Source of the DNA: Hippophae tibetana
Taxonomy: Eukaryota > Streptophyta > Magnoliopsida > Rosales > Elaeagnaceae
Direction: 5' to 3'
Assembly (NCBI GenBank): GCA_037013495.1
Contig: CM072801.1
Location: forward strand, 109,561,816-109,625,815
DNA: 64,000 nucleotides
Positions 27,201-37,413 of this stretch are shown here, in pieces. The position numbers and the translations under genes were made by a program. The notes beneath the pieces were generated by a model. That model had not been told where the DNA came from. It made no database searches and saw only the letters and a program-made list of their open reading frames with translations. Each line of letters begins with the position of its first letter. The stretch's first letter is position 1.

Positions 27201-29538
27201 TTAGGTTGTCCGCAAAAGGGATTCGCATCGTTTAGGATCATAAATTTGGTTGCTGAAGATGGTGTATCTAACTTCACATATCTATTTTAAGAATTTTAGG
27301 TTTAAAACATTTTGTGCTTTGGAGGTTTTCTCCTCTCTTAAGTCACAACTTCCAAAAAGAGAAAGAAATTGTGTCCTTAAAGTCTTGTCTTTTATTTCAA
27401 TTTTGTAGACATTGTTTTCAACTTTGGATTTCATATCTTATTTTTCTTTAAAATCATGTCTTCTTTTACTTTTCTTTGTTTTATGTGTTCCACCTTTCTT
27501 TCTTCTTGAGAAAAAACAAGAGAGCTAATACAGTTCACAGTGTAAAAACAAAAAGAAGGTATTAATTGTGGTTGTAACTAAAAACTGTTATAACTTTTAT
27601 TTTGTGCATCGAAATGAGTACTATAACATATCAAATCTGAAGCTCGTTCCGATGCCTAAAAACGCACCGTAGCAATAGTATATTTCCCCACTTTTGTCAA
27701 CCCAAATTTCATGGTTCATACTACATAATGATGTCTTATACTTTGGTCGCACCTTATTTCATTGTAATCTCTTCTTGCTCTTTAGTATTTCAATTTGTTC
27801 ATCTTCGCCATATTCTTAGTAATTCAATCTTTTTTATTCCATTGAGTTACAGCGTTCTTAGGTTGTCCGCAAAAGGGATTCGCATCGTTTGGGATCATAA
27901 ATTTGGTTGCTGAAAATGGTGTATCTCCCTTCACATATCTATTTTAAGAATTTTAGGTTTAAAACATTTTGTGCTTTGGAGGTTTTCTCCTCTCTTAAGT
28001 CACAATTTCCAAAAAGAGAAAGAAATTGTGTCCTTAAAGTCTTGTCTTTTATTTCAATTTTGTAGACATTGTTTTCAACTTTGGATTTCATATCTTATTT
28101 TTCTTTAAAATCGTGTCTTCTTTTACTTTTCTTTGTTTTATGTGTTCCACCTTTCTTTCTCCTTGAGAAAAACAAGAGAGCTATTACAGTTCACAGTGTA
28201 AAAACAAAAAGAAGGTATTAATTGTGGTTGTAACTAAAAACTGTTATAACTTTTATTTTGTGCATCGAAATGAGTACTATAACATATCAAATCTGAAGCT
28301 CCTTCCGATGCCTAAAAACGCACCGTAGCAATAGTATAATTCCCCACTTTTGTCAACCCAAATTTCATGGTTCATACTACATAATGATGTCTTAAACTTT
28401 GGTCGCACCTTATTTCGTTGTAATCTCTTCTTGCTCTTTAGGATTTCAATTTGTTCATCTTAGCCATATTCTTAGTAATTCAATCTTTTTTATTCCATTG
28501 AGTTACAGCGTTCTTAGGTTGTCCGCAAAAGGGATTCGCATCGTTTAGGATCATAAATTTGGTTGCTGAAGATGGTGTATCTAACTTCACATATCTATTT
28601 TAAGAATTTTAGGTTTAAAACATTTTGTGCTTTGGAGGTTTTCTCCTCTCTTAAGTCACAATTTCCAAAAAGAGAAAGAAATTGTGTCCTTAAAGTCTTG
28701 TCTTTTATTTCAATTTTGTAGACATTGTTTTCAACTTTGGATTTCATATCTTATTTTTCTTTAAAATCATGTCTTCTTTTACTTTTCTTTGTTTTATGTG
28801 TTCCACCTTTCTTTCTTCTTGAGAAAAACAAGAGAGCTATTACAGTTCACAGTGTAAAAACAAAAAGAAGGTATTAATTGTGGTTGTAACTAAAAACTGT
28901 TATAACTTTTATTTTGTGCATCGAAATGAGTACTATAACATATCAAATCTGAAGCTCCTTCCGATGCCTAAAAACGCACCGTAGCAATAGTATATTTCCC
29001 CACTTTTGTCAACCCAAATTTCATGGTTCATACTACATAATGATGTCTTAAACTTTGGTCGCACCTTATTTCGTTGTAATCTCTTCTTGCTCTTTAGGAT
29101 TTCAATTTGTTCATCTTAGCCATATTCTTAGTAATTCAATCTTTTTTATTCCATTGAGTTACAGCGTTCTTAGGTTGTCCGCAAAAGGGATTCGCATCGT
29201 TTAGGATCATAAATTTGGTTGCTGAAGATGGTATATCTAACTTCACATATCTATTTTAAGAATTTTAGGTTTAAAACATTTTGTGCTTTGGAGGTTTTCT
29301 CCTCTCTTAAGTCACAATTTCCAAAAAGAGAAAGAAATTGTGTCCTTAAAGTCTTGTCTTTTCTTTCAATTTTGTAGACATTGTTTTCAACTTTGGATTT
29401 CATATCTTATTTTTCTTTAAAATCATGTCTTCTTTTACTTTTCTTTGTTTTATGTGTTCCACCTTTCTTTCTTCTTGAGAAAAACAAGAGAGCTAATACA
29501 GTTCACAGTGTAAAAACAAAAAGAAGGTATTAATTGTG

Positions 29539-29562
29539 GTTGTAACTAAAAACTGTTATAAC
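29539..29562. repeat. Palindromic motif at the unit start (shown in M46)
   Basis: gttgtaac (29539-29546) and gttataac (29555-29562) are separated by eight bases. gttataac is a perfect 8-bp palindrome and gttgtaac differs from it by one base, so the pair is both a near-direct and a near-inverted repeat. It is kept in almost all monomers; exceptions are gttttaac in M18 and M21 and attataac in b-type monomers, M28 and M14. Such short dyads are common in satellites and may be protein-binding or merely structural. Confidence 0.55.
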
Positions 29563-29724
29563 TTTTATTTTGTGCATCGAAATGAGTACTATAACATATC
29601 AAATCTGAAGCTCCTTCCGATGCCTAAAAACGCACCGTAGCAATAGTATATTTCCCCACTTTTGTCAACCCAAATTTCATGGTTCATACTACATAATGAT
29701 GTCTTATACTTTGGTCGCACCTTA

Positions 29725-29741
29725 TTTCGTTGTAATCTCTT
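29725..29741 (+). other. Partial CENP-B-box-like word (shown in M46)
   Basis: The 17-mer TTTCGTTGTAATCTCTT matches the 17-bp mammalian CENP-B box YTTCGTTGGAARCGGGA at 11 positions, with the first eight exact. Of the nine bases held essential for binding (nTTCGnnnnAnnCGGGn), TTCG, A and C are present and the GGG is absent. The word occurs once per monomer and is well conserved, with CpG losses at 8058 and 27761. Because the GGG is missing, binding of a CENP-B-like protein is doubtful. Chance resemblance is quite possible. Confidence 0.3.
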
Positions 29742-29961
29742 CTTGCTCTTTAGTATTTCAATTTGTTCATCTTCGCCATATTCTTAGTAATTCAATCTTT
29801 TTTATTCCATTGAGTTACAACGTTCTTAGGTTGTCCGCAAAAGGGATTCGCATCGTTTGGGATCATAAATTTGGTTGCTGAAAATGGTGTATCTACCTTC
29901 ACATATCTATTTTAAGAATTTTAGGTTTAAAACATTTTGTGCTTTGGAGGTTTTCTCCTCT

Positions 29962-30006
29962 CTTAAGTCACAATTTCCAAAAAGAGAAAGAAATTGTGTC
30001 CTTAAA
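29962..30006. repeat. Conserved hairpin-forming dyad inside each monomer (shown in M46)
   Basis: cacaatttc at 29969-29977 and its exact reverse complement gaaattgtg at 29990-29998 flank a 12-base A-rich loop. The self-complementary word cttaag at 29962-29967 and 30001-30006 extends the stem, with one unpaired base on the left and two on the right, to about 15 base pairs. The element recurs once in nearly every monomer. Variants weaken it by one pair: cacaatttt in M2, M5 and the p monomers, caaattgtg in M17 and M20, gaatttgtg in v monomers. Cruciform or stem-loop formation is possible, but no function is shown. Confidence 0.75.
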
Positions 30007-32821
30007 GTCTTGTCTTTTATTTCAATTTTGTAGACATTGTTTTCAACTTTGGATTTCATATCTTATTTTTCTTTAAAATCATGTCTTCTTTTACTTTTCT
30101 TTGTTTTATGTGTTCCACCTTTCTTTCTTCTTGAGAAAAACAAGAGAGCTAATACAGTTCACAGTGTAAAAACAAAAAGAAGGTATTAATTGTGGTTGTA
30201 ACTAAAAACTGTTATAACTTTTATTTTGTGCATCGAAATGAGTACTATAACATATCAAATCTGAAGCTCGTTCCGATGCCTAAAAACGCACCGTAGCAAT
30301 AGTATATTTCCCCACTTTTGTCAACCCAAATTTCATGGTTCATACTACATAATGATGTCTTATACTTTGGTCGCACCTTATTTCGTTGTAATCTCTTCTT
30401 GCTCTTTAGTATTTCAATTTGTTCATCTTCGCCATATTCTTAGTAATTCAATCTTTTTTATTCCATTGAGTTACAGCGTTCTTAGGTTGTCCGCAAAAGG
30501 GATTCGCATCGTTTGGGATCATAAATTTGGTTGCTGAAAATGGTGTATCTACCTTCACATATCTATTTTAAGAATTTTAGGTTTAAAACATTTTGTGCTT
30601 TGGAGGTTTTCTCCTCTCTAAAGTCACAATTTCCAAAAAGAGAAAGAAATTGTGTCCTTAAAGTCTTGTCTTTTATTTCAATTTTGTAGACATTGTTTTC
30701 AACTTTGGATTTCATATCTTATTTTTCTTTAAAATCGTGTCTTCTTTTACTTTTCTTTGTTTTATGTGTTCCACCTTTCTTTCTCCTTGAGAAAAACAAG
30801 AGAGCTATTACAGTTCTCAGTGTAAAAACAAAAAGAAGGTATTAATTGTGGTTGTAACTAAAAACTGTTATAACTTTTATTTTGTGCATCGAAATGAGTA
30901 CTATAACATATCAAATCTGAAGCTCCTTCCGATGCCTAAAAACGCACCGTAGCAATAGTATATTTCCCCACTTTTGTCAACCCAAATTTCATGGTTCATA
31001 CTACATAATGATGTCTTAAACTTTGGTCGCACCTTATTTCGTTGTAATCTCTTCTTGCTCTTTAGGATTTCAATTTGTTCATCTTAGCCATATTCTTAGT
31101 AATTCAATCTTTTTTATTCCATTGAGTTACAGCGTTCTTAGGTTGTCCGCAAAAGGGATTCGCATCGTTTAGGATCATAAATTTGGTTGCTGAAGATGGT
31201 GTATCTAACTTCACATATCTATTTTAAGAATTTTAGGTTTAAAACATTTTGTGCTTTGGAGGTTTTCTCCTCTCTTAAGTCACAATTTCCAAAAAGAGAA
31301 AGAAATTGTGTCCTTAAAGTCTTGTCTTTTATTTCAATTTTGTAGACATTGTTTTCAACTTTGGATTTCATATCTTATTTTTCTTTAAAATCATGTCTTC
31401 TTTTACTTTTCTTTGTTTTATGTGTTCCACCTTTCTTTCTTCTTGAGAAAAACAAGAGAGCTATTACAGTTCACAGTGTAAAAACAAAAAGAAGGTATTA
31501 ATTGTGGTTGTAACTAAAAACTGTTATAACTTTTATTTTGTGCATCGAAATGAGTACTATAACATATCAAATCTGAAGCTCGTTCCGATGCCTAAAAACG
31601 CACCGTAGCAATAGTATATTTCCCCACTTTTGTCAACCCAAATTTCATGGTTCATACTACATAATGATGTCTTATACTTTGGTCGCACCTTATTTCGTTG
31701 TAATCTCTTCTTGCTCTTTAGTATTTCAATTTGTTCATCTTCGCCATATTCTTAGTAATTCAATCTTTTTTATTCCATTGAGTTACAACGTTCTTAGGTT
31801 GTCCGCAAAAGGGATTCGCATCGTTTGGGATCATAAATTTGGTTGCTGAAAATGGTGTATCTACCTTCACATATCTATTTGAAGAATTTTAGGTTTAAAA
31901 CATTTTGTGCTTTGGAGGTTTTCTCCTCTCTTAAGTCACAATTTCCAAAAAGAGAAAGAAATTGTGTCCTTAAAGTCTTGTCTTTTATTTCAATTTTGTA
32001 GACATTGTTTTCAACTTTGGATTTCATATCTTATTTTTCTTTAAAATCATGTCTTCTTTTACTTTTCTTTGTTTTATGTGTTCCACCTTTCTTTCTTCTT
32101 GAGAAAAACAAGAGAGCTAATACAGTTCACAGTGTAAAAACAAAAAGAAGGTATTAATTGTGGTTGTAACTAAAAACTGTTATAACTTTTATTTTGTGCA
32201 TCGAAATGAGTACTATAACATATCAAATCTGAAGCTCGTTCCGATGCCTAAAAACGCACCGTAGCAATAGTATATTTCCCCACTTTTGTCAACCCAAATT
32301 TCATGGTTCATACTACATAATGATGTCTTATACTTTGGTCGCACCTTATTTCGTTGTAATCTCTTCTTGCTCTTTAGTATTTCAATTTGTTCATCTTCGC
32401 CATATTCTTAGTAATTCAATCTTTTTTATTCCATTGAGTTACAGCGTTCTTAGGTTGTCCGCAAAAGGGATTCGCATCGTTTAGGATCATAAATTTGGTT
32501 GCTGAAGATGGTGTATCTAACTTCACATATCTATTTTAAGAATTTTAGGTTTAAAACATTTTGTGCTTTGGAGGTTTTCTCCTCTCTTAAGTCACAATTT
32601 CCAAAAAGAGAAAGAAATTGTGTCCTTAAAGTCTTGTCTTTTCTTTCAATTTTGTAGACATTGTTTTCAACTTTGGATTTCATATCTTATTTTTCTTTAA
32701 AATCATGTCTTCTTTTACTTTTCTTTGTTTTATGTGTTCCACCTTTCTTTCTTCTTGAGAAAAACAAGAGAGCTAATACAGTTCACAGTGTAAAAACAAA
32801 AAGAAGGTATTAATTGTGGTT

Positions 32822-34789
32822 GTAACTAAAAACTGTTATAACTTTTATTTTGTGCATCGAAATGAGTACTATAACATATCAAATCTGAAGCTCCTTCCGA
32901 TGCCTAAAAACGCACCGTAGCAATAGTATATTTCCCCACTTTTGTCAACCCAAATTTCATGGTTCATACTACATAATGATGTCTTATACTTTGGTCGCAC
33001 CTTATTTCGTTGTAATCTCTTCTTGCTCTTTAGTATTTCAATTTGTTCATCTTCGCCATATTCTTAGTAATTCAATATTTTTTATTCCATTGAGTTAAAG
33101 CGTTCTTAGGTTTTCCGCAAAAGGGATTCGCATCGTTGGGGATCATAACCTTGGTTGCTGAAAATGGTGTATCTACCTTCACATATCTATTTTAAGAATT
33201 TTAGGTTTAAAACATTTTGTGCTTTGGAGGTTTTCTCCTCTCTTAAGTCAAAATTTCCAAAAAGAGAAAGAAATTGTGTCCTTAAAGTCTTGTCTTTTAT
33301 TTCAATTTTGTAGACATTGTTTTCAACTTTGGATTTCATCTCTTATTTTTCTTTAAAATCATGTCTTCTTTTACTTTTCTTTGTTTTATGTGTTCCACCT
33401 TTCTTTCTTCTTGAGAAAAACAAGAGAGCTAATACAGTTCACAGTGTAAAAACAAAAAGAAGGTATTAATTGTGGTTGTAACTAAAAACTGTTATAACTT
33501 TTATTTTGTGCATCGAAATGAGTACTATAACATATCAAACCTGAAGCTCCTTCCGATGCCTAAAAACGCACCGTAGCAATAGTATATTTCCCCACTTTTG
33601 TCAACCCAAATTTCATGGTTCATACTACATAATGATGTCTTATACTTTGGTCGCACCTTATTTCGTTGTAATCTCTTCTTGCTCTTTAGTATTTCAATTT
33701 GTTCATCTTCCCCATATTCTAAGTAATTCAATCTTTTCTATTCCATTGAGTTACAGCGTTCTTAGGTTGTCCGCAAAAGGGATTCGCATCGTTTGGGATC
33801 ATAAATTTGGTTGCTGAAAATGGTGTATCTACCTTCACATATCTATTTTAAGAATTTTAGGTTTAAAAAATTTTGTGCTTTGGAGGTTTTCTCCTCTCTT
33901 AAGTCACAATTTCCAAAAAGAGAAAGAAATTGTGTCCTTAAAGTCTTGTCTTTTCTTTCAATTTTGTAGACATTGTTTTCAACTTTGGATTTCATATCTT
34001 ATTTTTCTTTAAAATCATGTCTTCTTTTACTTTTCTTTGTTTTATGTGTTCCACCTTTCTTTCTTCTTGAGAAAAACAAGAGAGCTAATACAGTTCACAG
34101 TGTAAAAACAAAAAGAAGGTATTAATTGTGGTTGTAACTAAAAACTGTTATAACTTTTATTTTGTGCATCGAAATGAGTACTATAACATATCAAATCTGA
34201 AGCTCCTTCCGATGCCTAAAAACGCACCGTAGCAATAGTATATTTCCCCACTTTTGTCAACCCAAATTTCATGGTTCATACTACATAATGATGTCTTATA
34301 CTTTGGTCGCACCTTATTTCGTTGTAATCTCTTCTTGCTCTTTAGTATTTCAATTTGTTCATCTTCGCCATATTCTTAGTAATTCAATATTTTTTATTCC
34401 ATTGAGTTAAAGCGTTCTTAGGTTTTCCGCAAAAGGGATTCGCATCGTTGGGGATCATAACCTTGGTTGCTGAAAATGGTGTATCTACCTTCACATATCT
34501 ATTTTAAGAATTTTAGGTTTAAAAAATTTTGTGCTTTGGAGGTTTTCTCCTCTCTTAAGTCACAATTTCCGAAAAGAGAAAGAAATTGTGTCCTTAAAGT
34601 CTTGTCTTTTATTTCAATTTTGTAGACATTGTTTTCACCTTTGGATTTCATATCTTATTTTTCTTTAAAATCATGTCTTCTTTTACTTTTCTTTGTTTTA
34701 TGTGTTCCACCTTTCTTTCTTCTTGAGAAAAACAAGAGAGCTAATACAATTCACAGTGTAAAAACAAAAAGAAGGTATTAATTGTGGTT
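32822..34789 (+). repeat. Dimer echo: M51 and M53 share a cluster of private variants
   Basis: M51 (32822-33477) and M53 (34134-34789) both carry caatattttttattcc, gttaaagcg, ggttttccgc, cgttggggatc and ataaccttgg. No other monomer in the window shows this set. They lie exactly two monomers apart (1,312 bp) with the ordinary M52 between them, so either a dimer was duplicated and M52 was later converted, or a tract of at least 100 bp was copied from one to the other. Confidence 0.75.
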
Positions 34790-36757
34790 GTAACTAAAAA
34801 CTGTTATAACTTTTATTTTGTGCATCGAAATGAGTACTATAACATATAAAATCTGAAGCTCGTTCCGATGCCTAAAAACGCACCGTAGCAATAGTATATT
34901 TCCCCACTTTTGTCAACCCAAATTTCATGGTTCATACTACATAATGATGTCTTATACTTTGGTCGCACCTTATTTCGTTGTAATCTCTTCTTGCTCTTTA
35001 GTATTTCAATTTGTTCATCTTCGCCATATTCTTAGTAATTCAATCTTTTTTATTCCATTGAGTTACAACGTTCTTAGGTTGTCCGCAAAAGGGATTCGCA
35101 TCGTTTGGGATCATAAATTTGGTTGCTGAAAATGGTGTATCTACCTTCACATATCTATTTTAAGAATTTCAGGTTTAAAACATTTTGTGCTTTGGAGGTT
35201 TTCTCCTCTCTTAAGTCACAATTTCCAAAAAGAGAAAGAAATTGTGTCCTTAAAGTCTTGTCCTTTATTTCAATTTTGTTGACATTCTTTTCCACTTTGG
35301 ATTTCATATCTTATTTTTCTTAAAAATCTTGTCATCTTTTACTTTTCTTTGTTTTATGTGTTCCACCTTTCTTTCTTCTTGAGAAAAACAAGAGAGCTAA
35401 TACAGTTCACAGTGTAAAAACAAAAAGAAGGTATTAATTGTGGTTGTAACTAAAAACTGTTATAACTTTTATTTTGGGCATCGAAATGAGTACTATAACA
35501 TATCAAATCTGAAGCTCCTTCCGATGCCTAAAAACGCACCGTAGCAATAGTATATTTCCCCACTTTTGTCAACCCGAATTTCATGGTTCATACTACATAA
35601 TGATGTCTTATACTTTGGTCGCACCTTATTTCGTTGTAATCTCTTCTTGCTCTTTAGTATTTCAATTTGTTCATCTTCCCCATATTCTAACTAATTCAAT
35701 CTTTTTTATTCCATTGAGTTACAGCGTTCTTAGGTTGTCCGCAAAAGGGATTCGCATCGTTTGGGATCATAAATTTGGTTGCTGAAAATGGTGTATCTAC
35801 CTTCACATATCTATTTTAAGAATTTTAGGTTTAAAACATTTTGTGCTTTGGAGGTTTTCTCCTCTCTTAAGTCACAATTTCCAAAAAGAGAAAGAAATTG
35901 TGTCCTTAAAGTCTTGTCTTTTATTTCAATTTTGTAGACATTGTTTTCAACTTTGGATTTCATATCTTATTTTTCTTTAAAATCATGTCATCTTTTACTT
36001 TTCTTTGTTTTATGTGTTCCACCTTTCTTTCTTCTTGAGAAAAACAAGAGAGCTAATACAGTTCACAGTGTAAAAACAAAAAGAAGGTATTAATTGTGGT
36101 TGTAACTAAAAACTGTTATAACTTTTATTTTGTGCATCGAAATGAGTACTATAACATATCAAATCTGAAGCTCGTTCCGATGCCTAAAAATGCACCGTAG
36201 CAATAGTATATTTCCCCACTTTTGTCAACCCAAATTTCATGGTTAATACTACATAATGATGTCTTATACTTTGGTCGCACCTTATTTCGTTGTAATCTCT
36301 TCTTGCTCTTTAGTATTTCAATTTGTTCATCTTCGCCATATTCTTAGTAATTCAATGTTTTTTATTCCTTTGAGTTCCAGCGTTCTTAGGTTGTCCGCAA
36401 AAGGGATTCGCATCGTTTGGGATCATAAATTTGGTTGCTGAAAATGGTGTATCTACCTTCACATATCTATTTTAAGAATTTTAGGTTTAAAAACTTTTGT
36501 GCTTTGGAGGTTTTCTCCTCTCTTAAGTCACAATTTCCAAAAAGAGAAAGAAATTGTGTCCTTAAAGTCTTGTCTTTTATTTCAATTTTGTAGACATTGT
36601 TTTCAACTTTGGATTTCATATCTTATTTTTCTTAAAAATCATGTCTTCTTTTACTTTTCTTTGTTTTATGTGTTCCACCTTTCTTTCTTCTTGAGAAAAA
36701 CAAGAGAGCTAATACAGTTCACAGTGTAAAAACAAAAAGAAGGTATTAATTGTGGTT

Positions 36758-37413
36758 GTACCTAAAACCGGTTATAACTTTTATTTTGTGCATCGAAATG
36801 AGTACTATAACATATCAAATCTGAAGCTCCTTCCGATGCCTAAAAATGCACCGTAGCAATAGTATATTTCCCCACTTTTGTCAACCCAAATTTCATGGTT
36901 CATACTACATAATGATGTCTTATACTTTGGTCGCACCTTATTTCGTTGTAATCTCTTCTTGCTCTTTAGTATTTCAATTTGTTCATCTTCGCCATATTCT
37001 TAGTAATTCAATCTTTCTTATTCCATTGAGTTCCAGCGTTCTTAGGTTGTCCGCAACTGGGATTCGCATTGTTTGGGATCATAACCTTGGTTGTGGAAAA
37101 TGGAGTATCTATCTTCACATATCTATTTTTAGAATTTTAGGTTTAAAAAATTTTGTGCTTTGGAGGTTTTCTCCTCTCTTAAGTCACAATTTCCAAAAAG
37201 AGAAAGAAATTGTGTCCTTAAAGTCTTGTCTTTTATTTCAATTTTGTTGACATTGTTTTCCACTTTGGATTTCATATCTTATTTTTCTTTAAAATCATGT
37301 CATCTTTTACTTTTCTTTGTTTTATGTGTTCCACCTTTCTTTCTTCTTGAGAAAAACAAGAGAGCTAATACAGTTCACAGTGTAAAAACAAAAAGAAGGT
37401 ATTAATTGTGGTT
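36758..37413 (+). repeat. Outlier monomer M57, right part resembling block A type A3
   Basis: M57 starts with unusual changes (gtacctaaaaccggttataa) and has aaaatgcaccg, gcaactgggattcg and cgcattgtttgg. Its middle reads ggttgtggaaaatggag and tatctatcttc, otherwise seen only in A3 monomers M3, M6 and M9 some 27-35 kb to the left. The left part of M57 is of the local block E kind (cttatactttgg, cttcgcc). One frame stays open for 134 codons (36846-37250), the longest in the window, because stops present in other copies are changed here; I do not consider it coding. Confidence 0.7.

Larger units (their letters stand above)
14438..27573 (+). repeat. Block D: six-monomer HOR of types a-f with deletions and hybrids (M23-M42)
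   Basis: Types are defined by linked variants. a: ttgttgaaaatgg, gagtttttctcc, gctagtacag. b: aactattataac, tataaaatctg, tctcctcttgc, cacaggg. c: tcgcacattattt, cttagcc, gttccagtg, ataacattgg. d: cgtttaggatc, gctgaagatgg, atctaacttc. e: gatgattaaaaac, atcacttc, gttcgagtg. f: ggtgcat, atctattc, atagattcgc, atgggttcc. The order reads M26 f, M27 a, M28 b/c, M29 d, M30 e, M31 f, M32 a, M33 b, M34 c, M35 d, M36 e, M37 f/a, M38 b, M39 c, M40 d, then M41 (a hybrid with c on the right) and M42 d. M23-M25 are hybrids of the same types. Hybrid monomers shorten some HOR copies from six to five monomers (3,285 bp). Confidence 0.85.
29542..30197 (+). repeat. Representative 656-bp monomer (M46)
   Basis: This is a typical unit and can serve as a map. 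In order it holds: a palindromic start region (gtaacta...gttataac); a conserved stretch around gcatcgaaatgagtactata; a variable word at gctccttcc/gctcgttcc; an almost invariant stretch with agtatatttccccactttt; a partial CENP-B-box-like word ttatttcgttgtaat; a type-specific middle (cttcgcc/cttagcc, gttacagcg/gttccag/gttgcag, attcgcatcg/attcacatcg); a hairpin-forming dyad at cacaatttc...gaaattgtg; a T/A dimorphic site (here gtagacattg); a pyrimidine-rich tract (cttcttttacttttctttg); and an A-rich end (gtaaaaacaaaaagaaggt). In the neighbouring, very similar monomer 30198-30853 I counted 209 G+C in 656 bases, 32%. Confidence 0.93.
27574..31509 (+). repeat. Four-monomer (2,624-bp) echo: M43-M44 repeated at M47-M48
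   Basis: M43 (27574) and M47 (30198) share the rare words aaaatcgtgtcttc, tttctccttgag and gctattacag. M44 (28230) and M48 (30854) follow them and share the d-type middle and gctattacag. The offset is 2,624 bp, four monomers. M46 and M49 also pair (gttacaacg, 1,968 bp apart), so the third member of the repeat is missing or replaced in the second copy. Confidence 0.7.

Noticed and set aside
29555..29575. Promoter-like words (tataac with a T-rich run) and RNA polymerase III A/B boxes
   Set aside because: AT-rich words of this sort are expected by chance. I found no matching pair of A and B boxes and no tRNA-like fold.
29927..29940. Telomere-like word ttttaggtttaaaa in each monomer
   Set aside because: It resembles one degenerate plant telomere unit (TTTAGGG) but is single, not tandem, and lacks the GGG. 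Chance resemblance in AT-rich DNA.
29542..30197. Internal half-unit duplication, from gcatcg...ataacat occurring twice about 276 bp apart and tttcaattt occurring twice about 263 bp apart
   Set aside because: The two pairs have different spacings, neither equals half a unit, and the flanks do not align. No convincing subrepeat.
36846..37250. 134-codon open frame, and the recurring 60-121-codon frames on the plus strand
   Set aside because: They are hydrophobic or Lys-rich translations of the AT-rich repeat, open in some copies and stopped in others by single-base changes (gttgac/gtagac) or 1-2-bp indels. There is no sign of codon-position constraint, and the same DNA gives rival frames in different monomers. 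Not annotated as genes.
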